Assembly (NCBI GenBank): GCA_017524845.1
Contig: JAFXUU010000099.1
Coordinates: 1-40,347 of the forward strand
Direction: 5' to 3'
Source of the DNA: Oscillospiraceae bacterium
Lineage (GTDB): Bacteria > Bacillota > Clostridia > Oscillospirales > Oscillospiraceae
DNA: 40,347 nt
Below are positions 16,059 through 24,791 of this stretch, piece by piece. Each line of letters opens with the position of its first letter. The stretch's first letter is position 1. The notes under the pieces are model-generated. The model was not told where the DNA came from, did not search any database, and saw only the letters and a list, made by a program, of their open reading frames with translations. A program made the translations under genes and the position numbers.

Positions 16059-17141
16059 ATGAAAAAGCGTCTTTTCCTCAGCCTCGTCCTTGTGCTCCTG
16101 GCCGCCGCGCTGGTCTTTGCCGGCGTGCGGAAATACCGTCATCGGGAGGGTCTTCGCTTCGTGAAGCAGCTGGGCCAGGGGATCAATCTGGGCAACTGCC
16201 TGGACGCTTACGGCGCGTCCAAATACATGGATGCGCCCACCGTGGAGGATTACGAGACCTTCTGGAACAATCCCCCCATCTCCAAGACCCTGCTCCGGGG
16301 CGTGAAGGAGGCGGGCTTTGACCTGGTGCGCATCCCTGTCACCTGGGAAGAACACCTGGACAAGGCGGGAAAGGTGGACTCTCAGTGGATGGACCGGGTG
16401 GAGGAGGTTGTCCGCGGGGCCCTGGACCTGGGCCTGACGGTGATCCTGGACGCTCACCACGAAGAGTGGCTGGACCTGTCCGGGGACGCCGGGAAGACGG
16501 AAGCACGCTTCGCTTACCTGTGGGAGCAGATCGCCCTGCGCTTTGCCGACTGCGGGGAGAAGCTGCTCTTTGAGGGCGTGAACGAGCCCCGGCTGCGGGA
16601 CAGCGCGCTGGAATGGACCGGCGGCGACCGGAAGCTGCGGTCGCGGGTGGAACGGCTCAACCGCGTTTTCGTGGACACCGTCCGCGCTTCCGGAGAGCTC
16701 AACGCCCGGCGCTGGCTGCTGCTGGCCACCTATGCAAACGGCACTGAGGAGGAGGCCCTGGCGGCCCTGACCCTGCCGGACCGGCGCTGCATCGTCTCCC
16801 TGCATCTCTATGAGACCTACGACTTCTGCCAGAGGGAAGGCGGCGCCTCCCAATGGGAACCCGACGGAGAGGACGCGCAGAAGCTGCTGGCAATCTGCGA
16901 AAACGTCCGGAAGCGCTTCACGCGCCGGGATATCCCGGTGATCTTCACGGAATGCGGCTGCGTCGACAAGCACAACGAAGCCGACCGGGTGCTGTGGACG
17001 ATGACCCTGCGGGAAGGGGCGAAGCGCTGTTCCGCGCCCTGCGTCTGGTGGGACAACGGCAGCACCTACCGTCTGCTGGACCGGAAGACGGGCAAGCCGG
17101 TCTTTCCCGCCCTGCTGCGGGCCTTTCTGAAGAAAAGCTGA
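16059..17141 (+). CDS. Glycoside hydrolase family 5 (endoglucanase-like), membrane-anchored or secreted
   Basis: 360 residues. An N-terminal hydrophobic segment (5-22) is a signal peptide or anchor. The GH5 fold is indicated by GINLGNCLD, HHE (133-135), the acid/base E176 in VNEPR and the nucleophile E298 in FTECG. It starts 16 nt after the synthase gene. Its position matches the glucanase (BcsZ-like) usually paired with cellulose synthases, which trims or edits the growing glucan. Last gene of the operon; a dispersed element begins right at its stop codon. Confidence 0.9.
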   Translation: MKKRLFLSLVLVLLAAALVFAGVRKYRHREGLRFVKQLGQGINLGNCLDAYGASKYMDAPTVEDYETFWNNPPISKTLLRGVKEAGFDLVRIPVTWEEHLDKAGKVDSQWMDRVEEVVRGALDLGLTVILDAHHEEWLDLSGDAGKTEARFAYLWEQIALRFADCGEKLLFEGVNEPRLRDSALEWTGGDRKLRSRVERLNRVFVDTVRASGELNARRWLLLATYANGTEEEALAALTLPDRRCIVSLHLYETYDFCQREGGASQWEPDGEDAQKLLAICENVRKRFTRRDIPVIFTECGCVDKHNEADRVLWTMTLREGAKRCSAPCVWWDNGSTYRLLDRKTGKPVFPALLRAFLKKS

Positions 17142-17291
17142 TACGGGTCTTTCATTAAAATGAGTGTCCTTGCGGCCTGATTTGCGCCATCCTTCGCCGG
17201 CCCGTCTGCTTCCTTCGCCTCGGCAGACACAAATCATTCCCGCAATTCCTTGTCCGGTTTCAACGGAAGATCCGCATAAAATGCAGATGCC
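17141..17291 (+). repeat. Dispersed intergenic element, copy A
   Basis: Shares most of its length with the inverted copy at 39541-39713. The blocks TCCTTGCGGCCTGATTTGCG (from 17167), CCATCCTTCGCC, AAATCATTC, CAATTCCTTGT and GGTTTCAACGGAAGAT are identical or nearly so. Its ends (17141-17160 and 17258-17278) are imperfect inverted repeats of about 20 nt. It starts at the GH5 stop codon and encodes no protein I can support. It may be a MITE-like element or a family of non-coding RNA or 3' end repeats. Confidence 0.75.
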
Positions 17292-17303
17292 GATACAGAC
17301 AAT

Positions 17304-17339
17304 GCCGGGGCGCTCTTCGAAACGGAAGAGCGCCCCGGC
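17304..17339. terminator. Strong hairpin between convergent genes, probably a bidirectional terminator
   Basis: A perfect 15-bp stem (17304-17318 with 17325-17339) closes a 6-nt GAAACG loop. On the plus strand it is followed by the moderately T-rich TGTTGCTGTATT. It sits between the plus-strand GH5 gene and the minus-strand M28 peptidase gene. Confidence 0.7.
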
Positions 17340-17355
17340 TGTTGCTGTATTCATT

Positions 17356-18588
17356 TCAGCTGTTTTTCCTCTTCCGGTAGAGGTATTCGTCCAGCTGCTT
17401 TTTGATGCTCTCCGGCATCGTCCGGGACACGGGGCAGAGAGCGGCGGAGGCCATCCGCCGGGTGAACTCGGTGATGAAGGCGGCGTCCTTCCGAAGCTGC
17501 TCCATGCTGAGGGCCTCCTTCCGGTCGTAACGGCAGTGGATGGGGGCGACGGCGGTCCCCGCGATCCGCGCCAGGGAGACGGCGGGCACGCCCTTGTCCG
17601 CAAAGCTGGTGGAATCGCTGGAATAGACCCCCGTGCGGGCCTCCACCGGGAAGCCCAGCTCAGCGCCCATATAGCCGAGATAGTGGGCCAGCTTGTCCTC
17701 CGCCGTAGCGCAGGCGATGAACTTGCCCATGACGGTGCCGATCATGTCCAGGTTGACGTTCAGGGCCGTCTTCTCCATTTCCTCCCCGTGGGCCTCCACA
17801 TAGGCCCGGGAGCCCAGGAGGCCCCGCTCCTCGCTGCCGCAGAAAACGAAACGGAGGCCGTAGTTGAGCTCTGCGTCCCGCAGGGCCTCCATGATCAGGA
17901 GAAGCCCGACGCAGCCGCTGAGATTGTCGTAGGCCCCGTGGGAATGGGCGGTGGTATCGTAATGGGCGGTGAGGGTGATCCACTCCTCCCGTCTGCCGGG
18001 GATCTCCGCCGCTACGTTGTGGGATCTGCCCTCATACTCCCGCTGGCGGACCGTGATGCGGACGTTCTTCACGCCCTGCCGCACCAGGGCCACCGCGGAT
18101 TCCGCGTGGATCATGGCGCAGAGCACCTTCCGCTCCTCCCCCACCACCAGGGCCCGCAGGTCCCGGTCCTCGATGTCCCGGTCGGGATAATAGAGGTTGC
18201 CGAATTGGAAGAGGATGCCCCTGGCCCCCGCCTTCATCAGGTCCTGATAGGTGAAATGGTCGACCCCCTGGGAATCCAGAAGCACGATCCTGTCCTTTGC
18301 TCCGGCGATGGAGACCGGATCCAGGCCGGGCATGTAATACAGCTCTCCCTCCACGGTGCCGCTGCCGCAGCAGGCCACGCCCCGGCAGGGCACGTGGACG
18401 CCCGCCGCCAGGACCTCCGCCTCCTCGATCTCCCCCATGGGGACGGGGAAGCCCTCCAGCCGCGCGGGGACGCCCAGAGCTTCGCAGCGCCCTTTCAGGT
18501 ATTCCGCCGCCCGCAGCTCTTCCGGGGTACCGCTGCTGTGGACGAAATCCAGATCCTCGAAAATCCTCTCCAGTTCCTTCAGTTCCAT
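17356..18588 (-). CDS. M28-family zinc peptidase with PA domain
   Basis: 410 residues. An aminopeptidase/carboxypeptidase of the M28 type with co-catalytic zinc ligands in AHYDTT (H209, D211), GAYDNLSG (D221) and CGSEERG (E253/E254), and later NLDMIG and PIHCRYD. A protease-associated (PA) insert lies at about 60-170. No signal peptide is seen, so it is likely cytoplasmic. The ATG at 18588 is chosen over a GTG nine bases upstream because GAGGT lies 7-8 nt before it. Last gene of a four-gene minus-strand unit. Confidence 0.88.
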   Translation of the reverse strand: MELKELERIFEDLDFVHSSGTPEELRAAEYLKGRCEALGVPARLEGFPVPMGEIEEAEVLAAGVHVPCRGVACCGSGTVEGELYYMPGLDPVSIAGAKDRIVLLDSQGVDHFTYQDLMKAGARGILFQFGNLYYPDRDIEDRDLRALVVGEERKVLCAMIHAESAVALVRQGVKNVRITVRQREYEGRSHNVAAEIPGRREEWITLTAHYDTTAHSHGAYDNLSGCVGLLLIMEALRDAELNYGLRFVFCGSEERGLLGSRAYVEAHGEEMEKTALNVNLDMIGTVMGKFIACATAEDKLAHYLGYMGAELGFPVEARTGVYSSDSTSFADKGVPAVSLARIAGTAVAPIHCRYDRKEALSMEQLRKDAAFITEFTRRMASAALCPVSRTMPESIKKQLDEYLYRKRKNS

Positions 18589-18609
18589 GGTTCGCACCTC
18601 GATTTTTCG

Positions 18610-19650
18610 TTATCTGAGCAGGTAGGCCAGCAGCAAGCGGCAGGTGTTCTCCAGCCCGTCCAGGTGGGTACGCTCGTAGCCGTGGCTGTTGGCGGTTCCG
18701 GGGCCGATGGCCGCGTGTCGGATGTCGTAGCCCGCCAGGAGGGCAGGGTCGCAGTCGGTGCCGTAGTGGGGGGTGAAAATGTCCATCACGTAGTCGATCC
18801 CCGCGTCAATGGCCGTCTGCCGCAGCTCGTTGGTCATGCCCCAGTGGTAGGGGAAGCGGGAATCCTTGGCGAAGATGGAAACCTTATGTTCGTCGGAGGT
18901 CTGATCCGGGCCGGTGGGAGCGATGTCCACCGCCAGCATGTCGCACACGTCCTCCGGCAGCACGGTGGTGCCGTGGCCGATCTCCTCATACACGGCGAAA
19001 TAGGCGTAGACCCGGCGGGGCAGGGCTGCGCCGCTCTCCTTCAGCGCCTTCATGGCTGTGAGCAGTACCGCGGCGGAAGCCTTATCGTCTATGAAGCGGG
19101 ATTTGAGATAGCCGCCGGAGAGGACGGTGCGGGGCTCCAGGGCGATCACATCCCCGGTGGCGATCCCCAGGGCCGCCGCGTCCTCCGCGCTGCGCACGTC
19201 GCTGTCCAGCACCACGCAGACGTTGGTGCGGAAATCCGGCAGGGTGCTGCGCAGCTCCTCCTCCGTCACATGGATGGAATTGGGGGTGCGGCAGACGGTT
19301 CCGGTGTATACCGCCCCGCCCCGGGTGTAGACGCGCACGTTTTCCGTAACGCAGTAGAAGGGATAGAGCCCGCCCACGGGGCAGACGTTCAGCGTCCCGT
19401 CGGCGTTGATCTTCCGCACCATGAGGCCGATATCGTCCAGGTGGGCGGTGACGGCCAGGGCGTTCCCATCGCCGCCAAGGTCGGCGATAACGCCTCCCTT
19501 GCGGAAAGCGCGGTAAGGATAGCCCAGCTCCTCCAGCATGCGGCACAGGAGCTTCTGGATCTCCTCATACTGCCCTGTGGTGCTGTCAACGGCGGCCAGC
19601 CGCCGGAAGCTCTCCAGACAGTATTCGGCGTCAAAATCCTTCGGTATCAT
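18610..19650 (-). CDS. M42-family metallopeptidase (glutamyl aminopeptidase/deblocking type)
   Basis: 346 residues. Metal ligands appear in TAHLDDIG (H70, D72), RFIDDKAS, YEEIGHG and VDIAPTG, with a late H in RTHLDG, matching cytoplasmic tetrahedral aminopeptidases. These enzymes trim peptides from proteolysis. The start overlaps the stop of the upstream membrane protein gene (ATGA). The partner downstream is another aminopeptidase, suggesting peptide recycling. Confidence 0.88.
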   Translation of the reverse strand: MIPKDFDAEYCLESFRRLAAVDSTTGQYEEIQKLLCRMLEELGYPYRAFRKGGVIADLGGDGNALAVTAHLDDIGLMVRKINADGTLNVCPVGGLYPFYCVTENVRVYTRGGAVYTGTVCRTPNSIHVTEEELRSTLPDFRTNVCVVLDSDVRSAEDAAALGIATGDVIALEPRTVLSGGYLKSRFIDDKASAAVLLTAMKALKESGAALPRRVYAYFAVYEEIGHGTTVLPEDVCDMLAVDIAPTGPDQTSDEHKVSIFAKDSRFPYHWGMTNELRQTAIDAGIDYVMDIFTPHYGTDCDPALLAGYDIRHAAIGPGTANSHGYERTHLDGLENTCRLLLAYLLR

Positions 19651-20066
19651 GCGTCATCATCCTTTCCCTTCGTTTCGGAGCGCATCCGCGCTTCCCGGGC
19701 CTTCAGCCCCTCCCGGAGCTCCTCCGTCAGGCGGTACCAGTGCTGCACGGTGTTCTCCAGGAAAAAGTAGTGATAGAAATAGAAGCCCAGCAGCACGGCC
19801 AGCCCCAGCATGACGAGGGCGGCCGTCGGGTTCGTCTCCGGGTGCAGGAGGGCCAGGTCCACCGTGAAGAGCTCCGCCAGCACGGTCATCACCAGGACGA
19901 TGAGGTGCACCAGGCGCTCGTGCTGCACCCAGCGCAGCTTCTCCAGGTGGCGGTCCAGCAGGGCCCGGGTGGGTCCCTCCTCCGCCAGGGCCCGCTCGAG
20001 CCGCTTCTCGTGCTCCCGGCAGAAGCGCTTCATATTGATGCCGCAGCGGTCGGCTCGTTTACTCAT
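19647..20066 (-). CDS. Small membrane protein of unknown function
   Basis: 139 residues. A charged N-terminus (1-50) is followed by two membrane helices (about 53-74 and 82-103) and a charged, probably helical C-terminal tail rich in Arg/Glu/Lys. No domain recognised. It lies between the beta-lactamase-family gene (22 nt) and the M42 peptidase gene (ATGA overlap), so it is part of the same unit. Confidence 0.7.
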   Translation of the reverse strand: MSKRADRCGINMKRFCREHEKRLERALAEEGPTRALLDRHLEKLRWVQHERLVHLIVLVMTVLAELFTVDLALLHPETNPTAALVMLGLAVLLGFYFYHYFFLENTVQHWYRLTEELREGLKAREARMRSETKGKDDDA

Positions 20067-20087
20067 GGTTCAAGCACCGCCCGCGCT

Positions 20088-21263
20088 TCAGAGCATGCAG
20101 GCGTAGGCCACGGTGCGCAGGCGGTGATGGTGGTACAGCTCCTCGTTGGGCATCATGTTGTGCATGTAGGCGATGGAGAACTTCCCCACGGGGTCGGCCT
20201 CCACCCAGCTGCCGGAGCCCCCGGTCCAGCCGAAAGCCCCCAGGTGCCCGTTGTGGCCGAATTTCTGTGTGAGCAGGGTGCGGAAGCCGAAGCCATAGCC
20301 GTAACCGGCCAGATAATCGTTTTCATAGTCCCGCAGCTGCACTTCCCCCAGCTGATTGGCGTGGAGCATCTCCACGGTGCCCGCCCCCAGATACTTTCTG
20401 CCCCTGTAGGTTCCGCCGTTAGCCAGCATCTGCATGAACACTGCGAAATCGTGGGCAGAGGTGACCAGGTTGGGCCGGGCGCCCACCGGCGTCACGGCCG
20501 GGTCCATGGTGGCGTCGTAGTAATCCGCGGCGGGCGCCAGGCTCCCGTCCGGCTTTTTGGCGTAGGAGACGACGATCCGGTCCCGGTTCTCCGGGGTGAA
20601 GAAGGTGTCCGTATCCGCCAGCTCCAGGGGCTCGATGACCCTCTCCCGGAACACCTCCCGCAGGGGCTTTCCCGTAAAGGTCTCCACCAGGGCGCCGGTG
20701 ATCTCGCTGCCGAAGCCGTAGAGCCAGTGGGAGCCGGGCTCGAACATCACCGGCACGTCCGCCATGGCCCGCACCTCCTCCCGCAGGGTGGGGGTGCCCT
20801 TTTTCAGCAGCTCGCCGATGCGCTCGCTCATGGCCGCCAGGGTGGGGGTATCGGCATGAGGGACGGGGGCCATGCAGTATGGCAGGCCGCACATCATGGC
20901 CACGGCGTTGCGGATGGTGAGGGGCTTGTCCGCAGGGACGATATCCACATTTCCGTCCGGCCGCACCGCGAATTTCCGGGTCTCGCTCCACTCCGGCAGA
21001 TACTTCCCCACCGGATCGGAGAAGAGGAACCTCCCTTCTTCATAGAGCATGCCCAGGATGGCGTAGGTGAAGAGCTTGGTGGTGGAGGCCTGGCGGAACA
21101 TGGAATGGGCGTCCGTTTTCTTTCCGTTTTCTATGTCTGCATAGCCAACGGCGCCCTCGTAAACCGGCTCGTCCCCCTCCATGATGCAGCAGGTGCAGCC
21201 GGGCACGCTGTTTTTCGCAAAGTCCTCCAGCAGCCGGTCCAGCCTGGAAAAATCTCGTTTCAT
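20088..21263 (-). CDS. Serine hydrolase of the beta-lactamase/class C penicillin-binding family
   Basis: 391 residues. The nucleophile motif SxxK is S60TTK63. A Tyr occurs in HWLYGFGSEI, where class C enzymes have YxN, so the N is replaced. The HxG region is GHNGHLGAFGWTGGSG. No signal peptide is seen, which argues against a secreted beta-lactamase and fits esterase or D-amino peptidase members of this family. Ribosome binding site GGGAGGG is upstream of the ATG. First gene of the unit with two peptidases. Confidence 0.85.
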   Translation of the reverse strand: MKRDFSRLDRLLEDFAKNSVPGCTCCIMEGDEPVYEGAVGYADIENGKKTDAHSMFRQASTTKLFTYAILGMLYEEGRFLFSDPVGKYLPEWSETRKFAVRPDGNVDIVPADKPLTIRNAVAMMCGLPYCMAPVPHADTPTLAAMSERIGELLKKGTPTLREEVRAMADVPVMFEPGSHWLYGFGSEITGALVETFTGKPLREVFRERVIEPLELADTDTFFTPENRDRIVVSYAKKPDGSLAPAADYYDATMDPAVTPVGARPNLVTSAHDFAVFMQMLANGGTYRGRKYLGAGTVEMLHANQLGEVQLRDYENDYLAGYGYGFGFRTLLTQKFGHNGHLGAFGWTGGSGSWVEADPVGKFSIAYMHNMMPNEELYHHHRLRTVAYACML

Positions 21264-21292
21264 ACGTGATTCCCTCCCGATCGTTTTTCCTC

Positions 21293-21321
21293 AGTTTACC
21301 ACCGGCGGAGCGTCTCCGCAA
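21293..21321 (-). promoter_or_regulatory. Probable promoter of the serine hydrolase-peptidase unit
   Basis: On the minus strand TTGCGG (21321-21316), 17 nt, then TAAACT (21298-21293), 30 nt before the start codon. Both boxes deviate from consensus but the spacing is ideal. Confidence 0.45.
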
Positions 21322-21355
21322 GACGCATCGTTTGCCGGGACAGGGGCGGTATTCA

Positions 21356-22533
21356 TTAGCCGCCGCCCGTTTCCCTGTTCCACTCTTCGAGAAACGCCTC
21401 CAGGAAGGAGTGGCGTTCCCCGGCCATGACCCGGGCGGTCTCCGTGTTCAGCCCCCCGCGCAGGAGGAGCAGCTTATCGTAGAAATGCTGAACGGACTCT
21501 TTCAGACTCCGCCCCCGGGCCCCGCCGTAGGCGAAGGTACGGGCGATGCCGATGGCCCCCAGGGCGTCCAGCCGGTCGGCGTCCTGCACCGCCCGTCCCT
21601 CCGGCGTCTCCGGACGCCTGCCCCGGTTTTGGCTGAAGGAAACGGCGTTGATCGCCGCGCAGATACGCCCGACGGTCTCCTCCGGCAGCCCCTCCCGCTC
21701 CAGGAAGGCGCGGGCGTTGGTGTTTTGCTCCGTGTGAAACAGCTTGTGATCGTCGGATCGTCGGCGTCGTGGAGAAGGGCAGCCAGGGCAACGACGGTCG
21801 GATCGCAGTTCCCTTCTCCGGCGGCGATGCGCCGGGCGCTGCGGAAGACCCGCAGGCTGTGCTCCGCGTCATGGCCGCCGGAATCTCCCCTGAACAGCTC
21901 CGCGATATAGTCGACGGCAGCCCGGATGTGGGGATCGTCCTCCGGCGCGTTTTCTCCGCTGTCCTGCTCTTCGGCTGCCGGGAGGGGAGGCAGGATCACG
22001 TAACGCCGGATAGTCTCCCGGAAGGTCTCGCTCCAGAGCTCCGCCTCCGGGACGCCTCCGCAGCTCTCGATCGTCTTCGCCGAGGCGACATTTTCCCGGT
22101 CGCAGGTCACGACGACCCTTTCGATCCGCATCCTGCGGCAGACCTCCAGGGCGTCCGCCAGAAGCTGAGAAGCATAGTGCTTTCTCCGCTCCGTCGGCCG
22201 GATGCAATAGCCGACGTGACCCGCTTCGTTCCGGATGAACCAGTTATCCTCCAGGCGGATGTTGACCATGCCGACCACCCGCCCGTCCCGCTCCCGGACG
22301 TAAAAATACGTGATCGCGGGCACGCGGCCCTCCGGAATATTGGCGAGGTCCAGGTCTGCGGCGAGCTTTCTGAGCCATCCTTCGTAATCGTTTTTCTCCA
22401 GGAACGGGGCAAGCCCTCCGGTGCCGTTGAGCTCCGAGCTGAAGCGGGCAAACTCCTCTATGAACTCCCTGGCCCGGGCTTCGTATTCCGGCGTCGGACA
22501 GACCAGCCTCAGCTTTTCGTCGGTGAATCTCAA
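21356..22533 (-). pseudogene. GNAT acetyltransferase-HD phosphohydrolase fusion, frameshifted by an 8-bp tandem duplication
   Basis: Residues 1-175 are a GNAT domain (YVRERDGRVVGMVNIRL, then VGYCIRPTERRKHYASQLL). From about 195 an HD-domain hydrolase begins (GGHDAEHSLRVFRSARRIA, LAALLHDADD). At 21748-21763 the octamer GATCGTCG is present twice in tandem. Removing one copy restores HDADDHKLF and joins the frame to the rest of the HD domain (QDADRLDALGAIGIARTFAY, to the stop at 21356), giving 389 residues. As written, the protein would run off frame into an arginine/serine-rich tail. The gene is therefore broken or phase-variable, unless the duplication is a sequencing error. Confidence 0.85.
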
Positions 22534-22552
22534 CGCGTATCCCCCTTCCCCG

Positions 22553-23071
22553 TCACGACAGTTCCTTTTCCCACCACAGGTTTCCCTTTTCGTACAGGAA
22601 GCGGAAGCCGCAGCGCTTCAGTACGTTCTGAGACCGGACGTTGTCCGGCAGCGTATCCGCCCGCACCTTCCGTATACCCAGCTTCTTTCCGAAGTCCAGA
22701 AAGGCGGCCAGAGCCTCCGTCATGTAGCCGCGGCCCGTGTAAGCGGGATTCAGCCCGTAGCCCACCTCCGTCACCCCGTCCCGGGGGACGTATTTATAGT
22801 CGATGGAGCCGATGATGTGATCGTTTTCCCGGAGCACGATGAGGAATTCGGTGAAAAAGAGGCAGTTTTCCGGGTCGGCGGCCAGCTCTCCCTCCAGCTT
22901 CTTCAAAAAGCCCTGCAGGAGATAGTCCAGCTTCTCTCCCCGGTAAACCACCCCGAAGGTTTCTTCAAAGCGGGGCAGGTCCCCGTTGAAGAGGGCCAGA
23001 TTTTCCTGCGTATACGGAAACAGGACCAGCCGCTCGGTCTCGATGCGGCCGGTCATTTTCTCGGTGTTCAT
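22553..23071 (-). CDS. GNAT N-acetyltransferase
   Basis: 172 residues of the RimJ/RimL-like class: IETERLVLFPYTQENLALF at the start, VGYGLNPAYTGRGYMTEALA as the acetyl-CoA loop (about 113-132), and NVRSQNVLKRCGFRF near the end. The acceptor is unknown. It sits 19 nt upstream of the broken GNAT-HD gene in the same direction and just after the isochorismatase-like gene. Confidence 0.88.
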   Translation of the reverse strand: MNTEKMTGRIETERLVLFPYTQENLALFNGDLPRFEETFGVVYRGEKLDYLLQGFLKKLEGELAADPENCLFFTEFLIVLRENDHIIGSIDYKYVPRDGVTEVGYGLNPAYTGRGYMTEALAAFLDFGKKLGIRKVRADTLPDNVRSQNVLKRCGFRFLYEKGNLWWEKELS

Positions 23072-23089
23072 TTTTGCTCCTTCTGCGCT

Positions 23090-23602
23090 TCAGATGAAGG
23101 TGATCCCCGCCTTGGCGACCCTGAGGAGAACGTCGGCGGCCTTCTTTCCGGGCAGTATCGTCGCCGTGCCGTCCCGAAGGATCTTCGCCCGGAGTCCTCG
23201 CCGGACGGCGCCCAGGGCCGTTTTCGAAACGCAGCCGCATTCGTCCAGCCCGCAGAGGTGGAGTTCCCGATAACCTCTTTCCTTGACGAGCGCCAGCAGC
23301 TTCCGATTGGACAGGGCGTCCCCCAGCAGCTTGTCGAAGCGAAGCTCCGAGACGAGCGCCAGGCCGCCGTACAGCTCCGCCCCCTCCGTACCCGCGATGG
23401 AATAGCCGAAAAGCAGACGGTTCGTGGGCAGGTTCTGGATGATGTGACGGGTATAGATCACGTCGCAGCCCTCCCCTTGATACCGGCGGATGATCCCGTT
23501 TACGGCGCTCACCAGCTTTTCCGTGTCATAGGCGAATCGCGCCTTCCTTTTCTCCCACAGATAATCGTTCTGCATATCGATGACCAGCAGCGCCTTATCC
23601 AT
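23090..23602 (-). CDS. Isochorismatase-family cysteine hydrolase
   Basis: 170 residues. The catalytic triad of the family is visible: D9 in LLVIDMQNDYL, K91, and C124 in GLDECGCVSKTALGA. Members hydrolyse amides or vinyl ethers (nicotinamide, ureidoacrylate, isochorismate). The exact substrate cannot be told. Start has GAGGTGAGAG upstream. One of a row of small hydrolases and acetyltransferases. Confidence 0.85.
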   Translation of the reverse strand: MDKALLVIDMQNDYLWEKRKARFAYDTEKLVSAVNGIIRRYQGEGCDVIYTRHIIQNLPTNRLLFGYSIAGTEGAELYGGLALVSELRFDKLLGDALSNRKLLALVKERGYRELHLCGLDECGCVSKTALGAVRRGLRAKILRDGTATILPGKKAADVLLRVAKAGITFI

Positions 23603-23633
23603 GCTCTCACCTCCGTATTCTACCCACGCAGCC

Positions 23634-24230
23634 TCATCCGTCCTCCGTCTTCAGGCTGCCGTTTTCGATGTGCTCCCGCAGGATGAGCTCCGACACCTCA
23701 TACAGCCGCTCGGAGCCCTCCCGCGTCTTCTGCTGCCTGCCGAAGACCTGTCCGGCGCTCACACCGTGCTCCAGCCAGTCGCTCCCGCCGTTGGAATGGT
23801 TCAGCAGGAGGGGCTGGAAATTATCCATCGCGTGGGCGAATCTCGCCTCCGGCGTGACGTTTTCCTCAAATTCGTCGAAGACCGCGGTCAGTTCCTCCCG
23901 CTGATCCTCCGGCAGCAGGGCGAAAATGCGCTCCTTCGCGGCCTCCTCCCGGGCTTTCTGTGTGGCGAGCCCCGCCGTGTCGTAGGCGTAGGTATCCCCC
24001 GCGTCGATCTCCACCACGTCGTGGATGAGGCACATGAGCATGACCCGGGCGATATCCACGGGGGAATTTGCGTACTCCCGCAGCAAATACGCCATGACCG
24101 CCATATGCCAGGCGTGCTCGGCGTCGTTCTCCTTCCGGCCGCGGCCGGTGAGGCTCGTCTGCCGAAACACGTTCTTTTCCCTGTCCAGCTCCAGAATGAA
24201 GGCGACCTGCTTTCTGATCCTCTCGTCCAT
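23634..24230 (-). CDS. HD-domain phosphohydrolase (YfbR-like 5'-nucleotidase class)
   Basis: 198 residues. The metal-binding HD motif is H39 in DAEHAWHMAVMA, H70D71 in LIHDVVEIDAGDT, and a later D in FAHAMDNFQPLL. This pattern is typical of HD hydrolases that dephosphorylate deoxynucleoside monophosphates. The ATG at 24230 is chosen because AAGGA lies about 7 nt upstream; the same bases include the stop of the preceding GNAT gene, so the two are coupled. Confidence 0.85.
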   Translation of the reverse strand: MDERIRKQVAFILELDREKNVFRQTSLTGRGRKENDAEHAWHMAVMAYLLREYANSPVDIARVMLMCLIHDVVEIDAGDTYAYDTAGLATQKAREEAAKERIFALLPEDQREELTAVFDEFEENVTPEARFAHAMDNFQPLLLNHSNGGSDWLEHGVSAGQVFGRQQKTREGSERLYEVSELILREHIENGSLKTEDG

Positions 24231-24240
24231 GGGCCATCCT

Positions 24241-24771
24241 TCACTCCCGTACCGGCCGCGTCTTCCGGCCGGCGCGTCCGCCTGCGTTTTCCGGGTAGAT
24301 CTCCATGTATACGTCCTCCTCCGTCCGTTCATACTCCCGGAAGCCGCAGAAGGTATAGACCCGGATCGCCCTCAGGTTGTCCGGATAAACTTTCAGAAAG
24401 ATGCGGCGCAGGCCGAGATGTCCGAAGCCGAAGTCCGCGATCCCGGCGACTGCTTCCCGGCCGTAGCCCATATTCTGCTTTTTGGCCGTGATCGCGATCC
24501 CCAGCTCGGCGGCGGAATCCCGGACGTCCATCAGCTCGATATTGCCGATGAAGCCGCCCCCGTCCTTCTCCAGCATGGAGAAAATGAGGGCCCCGGTCTC
24601 CAGCTTCTCCCGAATGAAGCTCTTTTCCTCCTCCAGGGTAAAGGGCTCCGTCCGGTGCCCGATGTACCGCAGGACGTTCTCCACGTCGCTGACCATGATC
24701 ATATACTCCGGCAGCAGCGCCTCCGTCACCCGGACGAAGGCGATGTGCTCCGTTTCAAAAATGGCGTTCAT
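24241..24771 (-). CDS. GNAT N-acetyltransferase
   Basis: 176 residues. Domain features are FIGNIELMDVRDSAAELGIAI (strand before the CoA site), KKQNMGYGREAVAGI as the CoA loop (about 98-112) and NLRAIRVYTFCGF. RimJ/RimL-like, acceptor unknown. It is coupled to the HD hydrolase that follows (10 nt between its stop and the next ATG). Confidence 0.87.
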   Translation of the reverse strand: MNAIFETEHIAFVRVTEALLPEYMIMVSDVENVLRYIGHRTEPFTLEEEKSFIREKLETGALIFSMLEKDGGGFIGNIELMDVRDSAAELGIAITAKKQNMGYGREAVAGIADFGFGHLGLRRIFLKVYPDNLRAIRVYTFCGFREYERTEEDVYMEIYPENAGGRAGRKTRPVRE

Positions 24772-24791
24772 GTCTCCCTCTCTTCGCCGCT

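Noticed and set aside
13634..16060. An 808-codon minus-strand frame opposite the cellulose synthase-like gene
   Set aside because: The plus strand carries every catalytic motif of a GT2/PilZ synthase; the minus frame is an antisense artefact of codon bias.
20088..21263. A true beta-lactamase resistance gene
   Set aside because: SxxK is present but there is no signal peptide and the YxN motif is altered, so a cytoplasmic esterase or peptidase of the same fold is more likely.
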